Below, one piece after another: positions 1 through 9,220 of a stretch of DNA of 64,000 nucleotides (its first letter is position 1; each line of letters starts with the position of its first letter). This stretch comes from Tetranychus cinnabarinus. Its lineage: Eukaryota; Arthropoda; Arachnida; Trombidiformes; Tetranychidae. The DNA is taken from assembly GCA_022266195.1 (NCBI GenBank), contig WHVY01000009.1, forward strand, positions 1,116,001-1,180,000, given 5' to 3'. Below the pieces are notes generated by a model. The model searched no databases. It saw only the letters and a program-made list of their open reading frames with translations, and was not told the origin of the DNA. A program made the position numbers and the translations under genes.

Positions 1-888
1 CCCCTCCCTTCATGTATACCTTATAAATAGAAGGCAAATAAAGGAAGGGGACACTCTTAGTTCTCCGGATGAAAAATGAAAATAGCTACAAAAAGAAGAT
101 GAAAAGAAAGAAAATGAAACAAAAGCATTTTGTTTTTAATCGAATTTTATTATTATTTTCATTATTATCATTATTATCATTATAAATGATTTTAAATAAC
201 TACGTCTACGACAATCTTCGGCGTTTGATGGCCCGATCAATATTGTCGTAGACGTAATTAGAGTTAACACTGCCCTCGTTATCAGCATCGGTTTCGTCAG
301 ATTCGCTCCGCTAGAACAAATCTAACGAAATAGAGGATGAGGATGGTGAAGAGTATAAAACTTCTCCATCCCCATCCTCTACAACGAATGCTGAATCAAC
401 GAGGACAGTGTCAACTTTAACATCAATAGCATCATCACCATTTTCGCCATTTTCATCATTTCCACCATTCTAATCATTACCATCACCATCACGATCATAA
501 CCATCCAGGTCATCAAAGTAAGGCCGCCTTGTGGAGGCTATACGCAACAACCGTATTGTTACTTCTTGAAGTAACAAAGTGTTGCTGCATACAGCCTCCA
601 TAAGGTCCCTGACGAAGTGACTAACATGATAATAATAAAGCACTTTATCGGTGGGGTTAGTAGTCACTTCGTCAGGGACACTGGATACGTCCATGGCGGT
701 TGCAGGTGGCCTTTTGATAGGGCGATTATGGTCGGTGGATGGTTGAGAGGTGGGTGCTGAGCTTTTGTTGGTGGAGGGTAAGGGGTCGGAGTGGGCGAAA
801 TACCGCTCCTCTGGAGGAAACCCTATACCACATCCCACCCTGATTGTCGTGGTGGTACCTATTAGATGGTGCTGCGGGATGTGGTATA
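1..888 (-). repeat. Array of imperfect inverted repeats (hairpins)
   Basis: At least six consecutive inverted repeats are visible: 1-10 with 41-50; 197-215 with 242-260; 263-280 with 398-415, enclosing 331-351 with 361-381; 532-565 with 568-600 (two-base loop, about 33-bp arms); 605-622 with 662-679 (18 bp perfect); 824-836 with 876-888 (13 bp perfect). Most arm mismatches pair A with C on the plus strand, which becomes G-U in a minus-strand RNA. That suggests a structured minus-strand transcript, but I cannot assign it to a known RNA or transposon class. The strand is inferred from the wobble pattern and the minus-strand ORF at 961-470. Confidence 0.6.
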
Positions 889-961
889 TTAACGAAGCAA
901 GACTTTCGGCGTTGGGAAAATTGGGGTCGGTGAGAACAATAGTCACAGGATTAGGGGTCAT
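470..961 (-). CDS. Hypothetical 163-aa ORF inside the hairpin array
   Basis: Open minus-strand frame starting MTPNPVTIVL and ending with an Asp/Gly-rich tail (DLDGYDRDGDGND). I see no signal peptide, membrane helix or recognised domain; the middle is rich in Ser, Thr and Pro. Its downstream half is made of inverted repeats (532-600 and 605-679), so part of its openness could be incidental to repeat structure. A minus-strand AATAAA (plus-strand TTTATT near 147-152) lies about 320 bp downstream of the stop, so a short polyadenylated transcript is possible. It could be a lineage-specific gene, a transposon fragment or a non-coding hairpin RNA locus with a chance ORF. Confidence 0.3.
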   Translation of the reverse strand: MTPNPVTIVLTDPNFPNAESLASLIYHIPQHHLIGTTTTIRVGCGIGFPPEERYFAHSDPLPSTNKSSAPTSQPSTDHNRPIKRPPATAMDVSSVPDEVTTNPTDKVLYYYHVSHFVRDLMEAVCSNTLLLQEVTIRLLRIASTRRPYFDDLDGYDRDGDGND

Positions 962-1700
962 GTTGAACAGTTGAAAGTAAAACTTGAAATGATCCTCCCT
1001 GACCCCTCTTCATACTCACAGGTCTTTTTCACAAGTTGCGCGTGGGTTTACCCCCACCCACGGACCAAGAACCAAAAAATTTTCTAATTCAGAGAAAAAT
1101 GACCCGCGCATGCGCAAGCGCCATCTATGAGCAAAAAAGTTAGAAACAGTGCCAATATGATTAAAACAGTCATTTTCAGGCTAAAATAGTATTATTGCGA
1201 ATATAGTGTATGGCGAATGATAACGAACAATACAGTTATCAGCTTGAAGAACATTCGGAACCCCTGATTCAGTTAAAATGTACGCTAATACAGGATCCGT
1301 TACGACGAGATAGTGAGGAAACGATGCTTTAAATACAAGTTCACCGTAAAATCTAACGATTAGTCAAAGAATGATCATTTAAGGTGCTAACTTTATATTC
1401 AAATATTTAGCCTCAATGTTTTTATATCGATTTTCGAAAGCGTGAAAACTACTGTTACATTGTAAAAGTGTTTAACTCATGGTGGATACATAACAATTTT
1501 TTATCAGCGTATAAGTTTCAGCTCTAACTCTTACAGTCCAAAAACGGCTGATTCAATTGAAAATCGACGTTGTTTGTTCCACAAAAATCGAAAATATTAT
1601 TTCCAGAATAAGCGATGTATTTACAGGTATTAGTTGCACAAGAAAAATGATTTTGAAAAGAAAAGACAAGAACAAAATCCTCCAATAATGTTAATTTTTG
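889..1700. other. Anonymous sequence downstream of LolA/PAN copy A
   Basis: No supported gene. A small hairpin (1041-1047 with 1056-1062) and a GCGCATGCGC palindrome near 1106 continue the palindromic character of the first kilobase. A 40-codon plus-strand ORF (1210-1332, MANDNEQYSYQLEE...) has protein-like composition, but it is too short and isolated to call. The sequence from about 1690 upward matches the 3' flank of the LolA/PAN copies. Confidence 0.4.
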
Positions 1701-4454
1701 ACTGTCAATAAGTTAGTCTATAAAATTAATGCTTTTTTAGTAGCATACACTAGTAATATCACAACGACATATCATTATTATTCATATTAAACGCTAAATA
1801 TTTCCCGCAGCTCCAATTACAAGTTAGCAAGGAGTGCGATAAAATTTAGAAAATTGTCAAGTTCATTATTCATATAAGGTATAACAATAAGTTTACCTTT
1901 GATAACTGTCTCGGCAATAATCAAATGATTCACAACTGAAATCATTTGATTGAGCACAGGTTTTAGCACAATCACCAATTGGTACATTTTTTATGGTTGA
2001 GACGGCATCAAGAACTAGACTTTTGCCAGGATACTCATGGAATAGATTCATAAATGATTCTAAATTGAAATTGAGGAATGTAATTAGTTCAAGAAACACA
2101 AATCAATGTGAAAGTATACTTACTTTGATAGATATTGCATCCATCTGCATGATTTGTTTTGTTTTCAAGTGTATCTTTCAAAGAACTCGGCGTTTCTCCA
2201 CTCAGAATACATTCCTTATTCTGGTTAACACAATATGAAAGTGTATTACAATCATCGTCATTCATACAAGCCATGAAACAATCTTGAAGAGTACTTTTCT
2301 CCATCTTAAATTGTGCTTCATTGAAATCACGATTAATGTTTAACATCGGAAAATCTTCAGCTCTTAAAGGAGCTGACCCACTTAAATTTAATTCCTGGGA
2401 AATATCTCCGATCTCTTCAGGTCCACTCACAATGAACAAATCTTCAATTGATAGTCCAGATATGTCTAGAACGAACTCTCCTGATGAGATTTTATTCCTT
2501 ATCTGTTGCAATACATGCTCCATTGTCGACAAATAATTTTTATTGACCAATGGAGTGACCTCCGTTATCGATCTGGTATAGTATGTGCATCCAGGTTTGA
2601 ATTGTTTTTGTGCCCATTCATAATGTTCTGTAAGAATTGAACAATCGTAATCGTCACAATAACTGAAATCATTGCAGTCGGGATTTGCACTACAAAGTTG
2701 TTCACAGTCCTCGACTTTGAATCTTTGTACAATATTTGAAGGATTCATAACAGTATATTGATTCGAACGACGGTAAGCCTCGATAAAATATACACGATCA
2801 TAAAGCTTAACAGTAATATAAACATTAGAATCAACTTGTTGTGTATGAATTTCACCAATGCGGGTTATTGGAATGAATGAAGTCAACAATGTTTCTGTTG
2901 TTTCTTTGATTTGTTCAAGATTGTATTCACTCATCCAAGGATTTGAAATGAAGAGTTGAAACCAAGTAAAGCTTCCAGGTTCTTCATAACAACCAGAAAC
3001 ATCGAATCGATCTTCATAATCAATGTAACCGTCTTCATAATTAATTATGGTTACTTCAATTTGAGTTGGAGCATGAACGAAATCATAATTACATCATTAC
3101 ATTACTTAATTATATCATAAAAATTACATCGATCTTTGGTAAATATGACTTTACTTGGAACAGAATCACTGGTGTTCTGTGTATAATAATAGTCGACAAT
3201 AGCATCCACTTTATTCGAGAATAAGTTGGCAGCTCTGTATTCTTCCACTCGCAATGGTCCTAAAGGTATTTCACCAATGAAAGTTGGTGCATGATCTCGA
3301 GGTGGCTTCATTACCAAATAATACAATAGATTGAAACCACGATCTTCATGAAAAGGCCAACGAGTGATTAGTGTAACATCAGGTGAATAATCTGATGTAT
3401 AATAATTGCATCGACCAGAGTGTTCATCCACTTGGAATCGTCCTAAAGGAGGAGGCATTTCAATCAAACGAACGGAATCATTTCCTTCATGAATTACGTA
3501 TGAAATAACATCGCCACGTTTCATTACTCGAGCAGTTGACTTTATAGGATCACTATCAGATTATGTTAGTACCGCTTCCATATCCATAGTAAACTCTTTA
3601 ACTTTACTAAAATCTGGTAATAGAGTAGATGGACTAGTACCTTTGCGAGCACATCCGTAGCCCAATGGATATTGAATGGCGTCATCTGATGTTATGATCA
3701 ACGGTTCGAACATATAATAATTGTAAACATATTTTGACTCGGAATCAACTTGCTTTTTAACTGATTGAGTTGTATTTACTGAAATGACTTTCTGAGTCTC
3801 GATCCATTCTGGATAATACAACGAGAACCGATAAGGCAATGATGTATTAACATCAAAGTAAAAGTCAATGTAAGGTCCATTAGGATTGGTACAATAAAAC
3901 CAGTGATTAACAGTACGACCTTCAATCAGTTCGGATCCAATGAAGGAAGCTTTATCACTAATACTGTTGGCATAAATCATCAATCCTGTTGGTCCCAAAT
4001 GAACCAAATCTTTAAACATTTCTGAGTTATCGACAATATCTTTTGGTTCAAACCATTCTTTGATCGAAGTAATTTTCCCATTCTGGGTCAAGTCCAATCT
4101 ATTACATATATTTCCCCGAACAGTAACCTTTTCCTCTGTTGAATGATAATAATAGCTTGTATCTTTAAAATTTCCTTCCAAGTCAATATATCCAACATTA
4201 TTTTTCCCATCAAAATAATCATGGACCAAGGTGTTATAATGCTTCCAATTAGTAATTTCAACAGAAGAACGATAACCTGTTTGGTTATCAATCAAACTGA
4301 GAACATTCGGAACTTCCAATTCACCGACTTTACCCCTCTCAGGGCATTTGAAATCATTACAATGAATCGAATTAATTAAGCAAAGAAAACAAAGTAAAAA
4401 AGAAATTAATGTAATTAATGGTGTCCAACATTTTATCAGATGAAATCCCATCAA
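1695..4454 (-). pseudogene. LolA-like/PAN family, copy A (disabled)
   Basis: This copy reads from a start at 4454 with a signal-peptide-like N-terminus (LISFLLCFLCLINSIHC) through the LolA-like region. It meets an in-frame TAA at 3561-3563, where paralogues have a Tyr codon, and then continues in the same frame to 3102. A small AT-rich expansion near 3086-3116 shifts the frame. From about 3080 the second half (2934-2110) is open again with two intact PAN-like motifs (CEQLC..., CFMAC...). The second exon is present (about 2055-1895, SFMNLFHEYPGKS...). Exons 3 and 4, including the membrane helix, are missing: the intron sequence runs directly into the 3' end of exon 4 near 1740. So there are at least three independent lesions, and I call it a pseudogene. 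A truncated 297-aa secreted LolA-only product cannot be excluded. Confidence 0.85.
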
Positions 4455-4519
4455 TTTGTCATCTAAAAAATATTCAACATGTGAGGATAACTACTTATTG
4501 TTTATTTATTATTTTATTA

Positions 4520-4762
4520 GGTTTCCAACTAAGTTCGTTCGCTTTTTGCAGCTGCAAATTTAGATTGTTTATTTTACAATTAAATCAATTTGCACCAATT
4601 AGCAAATCTATGTAAATTAATAGCACATTCTTAGAGATTAGAAAAATGCAAAAGACCATCGATGCTGAGGGTAATTACTTCGATTAAATCATGTTTTGCA
4701 TTTTTGAATAATTAAATCAATAAATTTAACTTTGAAAAAACGAACGAACTTAGTTGGATACC
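4520..4762. mobile_element. MITE, 243 bp, TA target site
   Basis: The ends are near-perfect inverted repeats: GGTTTCCAACTAAGTTCG on the left, and GGTATCCAACTAAGTTCG read inward from the right, then TTCG on both sides. TA dinucleotides flank both ends (4518-4519 and 4763-4764). The flanks line up with uninterrupted sequence upstream of the other array copies (for example near 19210-19260), which shows this is an insertion. There is no coding capacity. The TA duplication suggests mobilisation by a Tc1/mariner-type transposase. Confidence 0.75.
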
Positions 4763-5472
4763 TAATACACCAAATCCACCCACATTAAACAAATAACAAC
4801 TTGTAAGTTTATTTACAACGAAAAACAAATTCAAACCCAAAGATATATTCAACCCATTTAAGATAACGGTAAGTTAAAGTTTCTTGTACCTCTATCATTT
4901 GAAAGCTATATCTTGTTACACCCTTTATTCATCGTCATTACCATCGCAATCCGATAAGTAAATTTCATATGCAGTTGTAATAGGTATCGAAACTCTGATG
5001 CATATAAGTTGATTGTTGAACTTTTTCAAGTAGTTGATAAACTTTTTGGACGATAGACTGGTTTTTCTTGAAACCTGGATCTCAACTGTTATGAATAAAC
5101 GAGTTTATAGCTTGTCAATAAATAAAAATTCAAAGAATGATAAATGTTGTTCATTCGACAGTTTTTGCGAAAATTGAGATCGAATTTGAAACTTCGATCG
5201 CCTTTTGTTTCATTATGGAACCAGATTTTTTCAAAAACTCATTTTACCCACAGGTGCATTTTTTATTGGTCATCAGAAGTTCAATAGGAAATGATTTTGA
5301 TGAAAAATCGGTAGTAAACTTATACAAAAAGGTGATCGAAGTTTTGATCTCGATTTTTTAATAATATTAATCGACTCCTTTTTGTGACACTGAAACCCTC
5401 AAAATTCTCTACTCTTAACTCTAAAGTCAAAGAGTTATATGCCAATGCCAAATTTCGTACATTATACATGTA
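4763..5472. other. Array spacer, partly duplicated
   Basis: No gene. The first part resembles the upstream flank of other LolA/PAN copies (the ACCCACCCACC-like stretch). The part around 5330-5460 resembles the flank near 27800-27930 (shared CGACTCCTTTTTGTG-like text), so this is duplicated spacer. An 11-bp inverted repeat (5451-5461 with 5469-5479) sits exactly where homology to copy B begins. Confidence 0.5.
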
Positions 5473-6150
5473 CGAAATTCGCCTGCTAAGATTTCATTCC
5501 TTATCTGTTCAACAGATACTGTTGCAACACGTGGGGTATTGTTGACAAATAATTTTCATCAACTAATGGAGTGACCTCCTTTATTGATTAGTGTAAAATA
5601 TGCAGCCTGGTTTGTATTCCTTCCTGGCGACTTGGATTTCGTATGAAATCACATTGCCTACTTTGATTATTCGAGCAAATGGTTTGATAGTGTCACGATT
5701 AGAATAGGCTAGTACCGCTTCCATGTCCATTGTAAACTCTTTAACTTTACTGAAATCAGATAGTGGAGTAGATGCACAAGTACCTTCGCGAGCACATCCA
5801 TAACTCAGTGGATAAGGAATAGGTCCATCTGATGATATGACTAATAGTTTGAACACGAAAAAGTTGTAAACATATTTAGACTCTGAATCAACTTGTTTCT
5901 TAACTGTTTGAGTTTCATTTACTGAAAGGACTTCCTGAGTCTCAATCCATTCAGGATAATATAACGAGAACCGATGAGGCAATGATGTCTTAACATCAAA
6001 GTAAAAGTCAATGTAATGTCCATTAGGATTAGATCAATAAAACCAGTGATTAACAGTACGACCTTCAATCAGTTCGGATCCTATGAAGGAAGCTTTATCA
6101 CTAATATTGTTGGCATAAATCATCAATACTGTTGGTCCCAAATGTTCCCT
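5473..6150 (-). pseudogene. LolA-like/PAN family, copy B (internal deletion)
   Basis: This fragment starts inside the LolA-like region (GPTVLMIYANNISDK-like, near 6145) and carries a nonsense codon where paralogues have the Cys of FYCTNPNG. It then reads openly from 5982 to 5581. Within that stretch it jumps from the VISYEIQ position of the second region to the REYKPGCIFYT segment after PAN module 1, so about 250 codons have been deleted. It continues out of frame to about 5473 (SAGEF-like). There is no signal peptide, first half or C-terminal exons. It is a relic of unequal recombination in the tandem array. Confidence 0.85.
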
Positions 6151-6289
6151 GTTAATTCATTATGAAGAGTATTATCAAGAGCTACATTACAATAATACAG
6201 AATAAACTACATAAATATATTGCAAAAATGTATCATGTTGATTAAGATTGAATGGTTCATAAACATTCATCCTCAGTTTTCCTCTGATA

Positions 6290-7250
6290 AGTTAGTCTAT
6301 GAAATGATTCCTTTTTTAATAGCAAATTTGAATCCAATGAATCCACCAGCAAAGGCCATTAAGCAGACTATTGTCCCCAATCCAAATGCTATCTTCAAAT
6401 TATTTGATTTAGTTGATGATTCAGATTGTATATTTTTTAGTAGTTTTGTATAGTTTTTTCTTCGGATGGTGTAATTACAATCATTCTCGTTTGTTTAGAA
6501 CCAACTTTCATATGAACAACACCAAACATTCAAAAGAGTAAAACCGGCTGACTGTAAAGTCACAGAGTTTTCATAACAACAAAACCGCGTTCAAATGACC
6601 AAAACTCATTTTCATAAGACAAAAACTCTCGAGTTAAAGAAGCATCTTTATTCAGGGTGTAGACTGTTTCGTTAGTTGTTAATTGCTTCTTTTCTGAGGC
6701 ATCTTGGAATATAAGTTAACATTTTGATAAATTTTGACTTATTAATTGTGATTTACCATCTTCAATGGAAGTTCATTGGAAAAATCAGTGATAATCCTCT
6801 TTGCATACTCTGAATAAAGTAACTCTTTAACTCGAGAGTTTTCGTCTTATGAAAGTAGGTTTTGGTCATTTGAAAGCTGGTTTTGTTGTTATGAAAACTC
6901 TGTGTCTTTACAGTCAGCCGGTTTTACTCTTTTGAATGTTGGTTGTGTTCATATGAAAGTTGGTTCTAAACAAACGAGAATGCTTGTAATTCAGATGGCT
7001 GTAGATAAGTTTTACTTTTTCCTGCAATTTTCTTGTGATTTTTGTAAATTGAGCAAATTTTGTTGCTTTTTGGTACTTCAAATAGTCCAGTTTGATTAGC
7101 ACCACTCGGTTTCAGGTTTGTCAATGTACAACTCGTCAATGAAACACTGCTATCGGAAACTTGATCATAGTCAATAGATTCACAAAACTTGAGAGTGAAA
7201 CAATTAGGATCTGAATTGCATCTGGAAGCACAGTAGTAGTTGGAAACCAT
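6290..7250 (-). pseudogene. LolA-like/PAN last-exon fragment, split by a MITE
   Basis: Minus-strand sequence from 7250 encodes PAN module 4 (CASRCNSDPNCFTLKFC) and the following stalk. It is interrupted by the 6477-6986 element and resumes at about 6476 down to 6290, where the membrane-helix and tail codons are recognisable. Upstream of 7250 the match to exon 4 stops abruptly and unrelated sequence follows. Array order makes it the displaced last exon of copy D, whose second exon lies at 9426-9265. The intervening 7.26-9.2 kb, including the GC-rich gene, would then be inserted material. Confidence 0.75.
6477..6986. mobile_element. Foldback-type MITE, about 510 bp
   Basis: Long inverted arms of at least 160 bp: about 6478-6639 against 6825-6986, starting CAATCATTCTCGTTTG and CAAGCATTCTCGTTTG. 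Weaker pairing continues inward to about 6670. The arms contain repeated TTCATATGA / TTTTCATAA-like motifs. TAATT occurs just outside both ends (6472-6476 and 6987-6991), a likely target duplication. Joining the flanks restores the exon 4 reading seen at 15140-15170 in the intact paralogue. There is no ORF of note, so it is non-autonomous. Confidence 0.8.
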
Positions 7251-7681
7251 ACGCTTCAAGCACAAAGTGAAGGTGCAATAAAAAGAAAGAAAATCAAACC
7301 TTGATGCTGTTTCAGCACTCAGCAAGTTAAAGAGGTAAATGAAGAAACATGATACTTTTAGAAAGCAACTATTAAAGAATAAGGAAAAATCAAACGCCCG
7401 GGGCTGTTCTCTTGAGATTAAACAGTTCCTTAATTGCCGTGAACTCGCGAGTTAAGAGATATCATTTGATATACGAGATTAATGAAATCAATTAACTTGC
7501 TTGCAAAATTTCCTAATAATTTCATATAGCCCGGGGTAAACATTTTGATTTGAAGATTAGATAAATCATGATGATTTATCTTATCTGATTCAGGTCTCAA
7601 TAAGGTAAACAAAAATTTGTGGTTTTTTTCCAGAAAAGCACTTAAGATGATGACCGATAAGTTATCTTGATGAAGAATTAG
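7251..7681. other. Anonymous sequence upstream of the GC-rich gene
   Basis: No gene is supported. Two GCCCGGGG motifs occur near 7397 and 7531, and a 10-bp perfect inverted repeat (GATAAATCAT/ATGATTTATC) near 7561-7581. This segment has no match to the LolA/PAN units, so it probably came in with the downstream gene. Confidence 0.35.
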
Positions 7682-7689
7682 TATATAAA
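7682..7689 (+). promoter_or_regulatory. TATA box of the GC-rich gene
   Basis: TATATAAA lies 138 bp upstream of the ATG at 7827. A TCATTA start-site-like motif is at 7713-7718, about 30 bp downstream, the usual TATA-to-start distance. It is followed by a pyrimidine-rich leader (CTCTCTCTCC runs at 7771-7813). Confidence 0.5.
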
Positions 7690-7826
7690 CCGAGATGGAT
7701 CTTCAGATTTATTCATTAAGTCTTCAGCTTTTGGAATTGATTTTTCTCCCAATTTTTTCTTAAACATTCTCACTCTCTCTCCTACTCTTCTCTCTCCTCT
7801 CTCTCTCTCTCTCCATTCATCATACA

Positions 7827-8396
7827 ATGGCCAGCCGTACACCAGCACCAACAGCACCCTCATCAACACCAGACCCAACAGCATCCGCATCAACACCATC
7901 GGTCCAAGGATCTGCAGCCGTAGGTGACCACCCAATCAAATCGATCAAACGGCGTGGATATATGAACGTGAAAGGTGCTCGGACCCTGGTTGGCGTTGCC
8001 GAGTGGGAGGACACCTTGGCGATAATCAAGGATGCCAACCGGCTGGAAGCCAACGCAGGTGAGGCGGATGACGCGAGGCCCCTTGGTTTGCTGCCCTCTG
8101 ACTTCAAGCTGGTAAAAGCCTTCGATGAAGATGACGTTACAGGGTATACCCGCAAGTACACCTGCAGCTTCGGTGGCATAGGCCTCAGCTGCAGGGCTAG
8201 TGGTATCCGCCATGAGCAGAAGTGCAATGCCGAAGGGGCCCCTGGTCATGTTTGCGTTGTGCCGCCGTGCACAACCGGCTGCATCGGTCCATCAGTATGG
8301 ACTCGCCCGCCTGATGGCCGATCCGACAGAGCTGCACGAGAGCAGGGCAAAAAACAAATTTTGTATCAATTACAAAATGTATTCAATATGATTTGA
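7827..8396 (+). CDS. Unrecognised 189-aa GC-rich single-exon gene
   Basis: Complete ORF with a TATA box, a CT-rich leader and an AATAAA at 8404-8409. Residues 1-32 are a Thr/Ser/Pro/Ala-rich linker (MASRTPAPTAPSSTP...). From about residue 38 a basic KSIKRRGYMNVKG stretch leads into a globular part with an acidic middle (EANAGEADDARP, FDEDDVTGY). It ends in a Cys-rich segment (YTCSF, LSCRASG, HEQKCNAEG, HVCVVPPC, TTGC). No signal peptide or membrane helix is evident. The coding part is strikingly GC-rich, with many C/G-ending codons, while both flanks are AT-rich; composition falls sharply at about 8348. It sits between two pieces of LolA/PAN copy D. I do not recognise the family. It may be a horizontally acquired gene, a transposon passenger or a cell gene carried in by rearrangement. 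Confidence 0.6.
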   Translation: MASRTPAPTAPSSTPDPTASASTPSVQGSAAVGDHPIKSIKRRGYMNVKGARTLVGVAEWEDTLAIIKDANRLEANAGEADDARPLGLLPSDFKLVKAFDEDDVTGYTRKYTCSFGGIGLSCRASGIRHEQKCNAEGAPGHVCVVPPCTTGCIGPSVWTRPPDGRSDRAAREQGKKQILYQLQNVFNMI

Positions 8397-8403
8397 TAAT
8401 TAA

Positions 8404-8409
8404 AATAAA
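8404..8409 (+). terminator. Poly(A) signal of the GC-rich gene
   Basis: AATAAA begins eight bases after the TGA stop at 8394-8396. A very short 3' UTR is implied. Confidence 0.45.
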
Positions 8410-8503
8410 TAATTTTGAAAACTTATTTTGCTTCTCTTTTTTTATATTTCGGTAAAAGCGGTCAATTATCAGGTAAGTGAAACGCGTTTTGAATCACAAA
8501 CCT

Positions 8504-8578
8504 GCATTCTCTACAAAACTTGAAAATTTTTTTTTCAAGTTTTGTTTCCTTACTGTATCGTCACCCATAGAGAATGCA
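8504..8578. repeat. Nested inverted repeat
   Basis: TGCATTCTCT at about 8504-8513 pairs with AGAGAATGCA at about 8569-8578. Inside, ACAAAACTTGAAAA pairs with TTTTCAAGTTTTGT across a T-rich loop. It lies between the GC-rich gene and its decayed relative and may mark the edge of a foldback element. Confidence 0.5.
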
Positions 8579-8639
8579 TGGTAAAACTTGTAAAAAAGAT
8601 TTTTTTTCGATTTATAAGTTTCGAAATGTATTCTCTATC

Positions 8640-8822
8640 TTTTTTTGATATTTTTACTGGCGACTGGTATGGCAAATCAGGTAAATATCGCATCAGAATA
8701 AAAAAAACTAGTTTTATGCAATTTGAATACGGCAAGTATCCTCAGACATGAAAAGCAATGCAGAAGGATCACCTGATCACAAATGTGTGAAACCACCATG
8801 AAATGATAATTGAAAAGAACAG
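8640..8822 (+). pseudogene. Decayed AT-rich relative of the GC-rich gene
   Basis: The segment at about 8750-8805 reads DMKSNAEGSPDHKCVKPP then TGA. This parallels HEQKCNAEGAPGHVCVVPPC of the 189-aa protein, and the stop falls where the gene has the last Cys. Upstream, FTGDWYGKSGKYRIRIK may parallel VTGYTRKYTCSF. The base composition is AT-rich, unlike the GC-rich copy. The nucleotide match is recognisable around GCAATGC(A/C)GAAGG. No complete ORF remains, so it is either a relic or a terminal exon of another member. Confidence 0.45.
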
Positions 8823-9220
8823 GCAAGCAACCTTATTCTAATAGCAAAAGTTACTAATTGTATATTAATAGAATGTTTAATTTTGAAATTTATGATGATA
8901 GGGGTGTAACATACGTGTCAGAAAGAACAAATCATTTCATAAATTTGATACATTTCTTATCATAAATCCTTTTGAATTTCAGCATTCAAGCCATTAGCAT
9001 CTCCAAAGTACATTTTTCTCATAGTTATAAAAGTTTTTGCTTTGATAAGGATAATCAGTAAAGAAGAAGAATAACATTGATTTTTGTACATTTGACAACA
9101 GACTAGGAAATTCGGAACATACACGAATGGATTGGCTAAATAATGTATGTATGTATCTACAAATTAGCAATTATATTATAGCAATATTACTGTCATGATA
9201 AAATACAAGAGCTTTTGCTA
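8823..9220. other. Anonymous AT-rich sequence
   Basis: No gene seen. It lies between the decayed relative and copy D exon 2. A short ATGTATGTATGTAT tract occurs near 9145. Homology to the intron upstream of exon 3 in other copies is not evident here, so the breakpoint of the inserted material is probably near 9200. Confidence 0.3.

Noticed and set aside
7827..8249. Minus-strand open frames opposite the GC-rich gene
   Set aside because: They are mirror frames of a GC-rich ORF; the plus strand alone has TATA box, leader and poly(A) signal in the right order.
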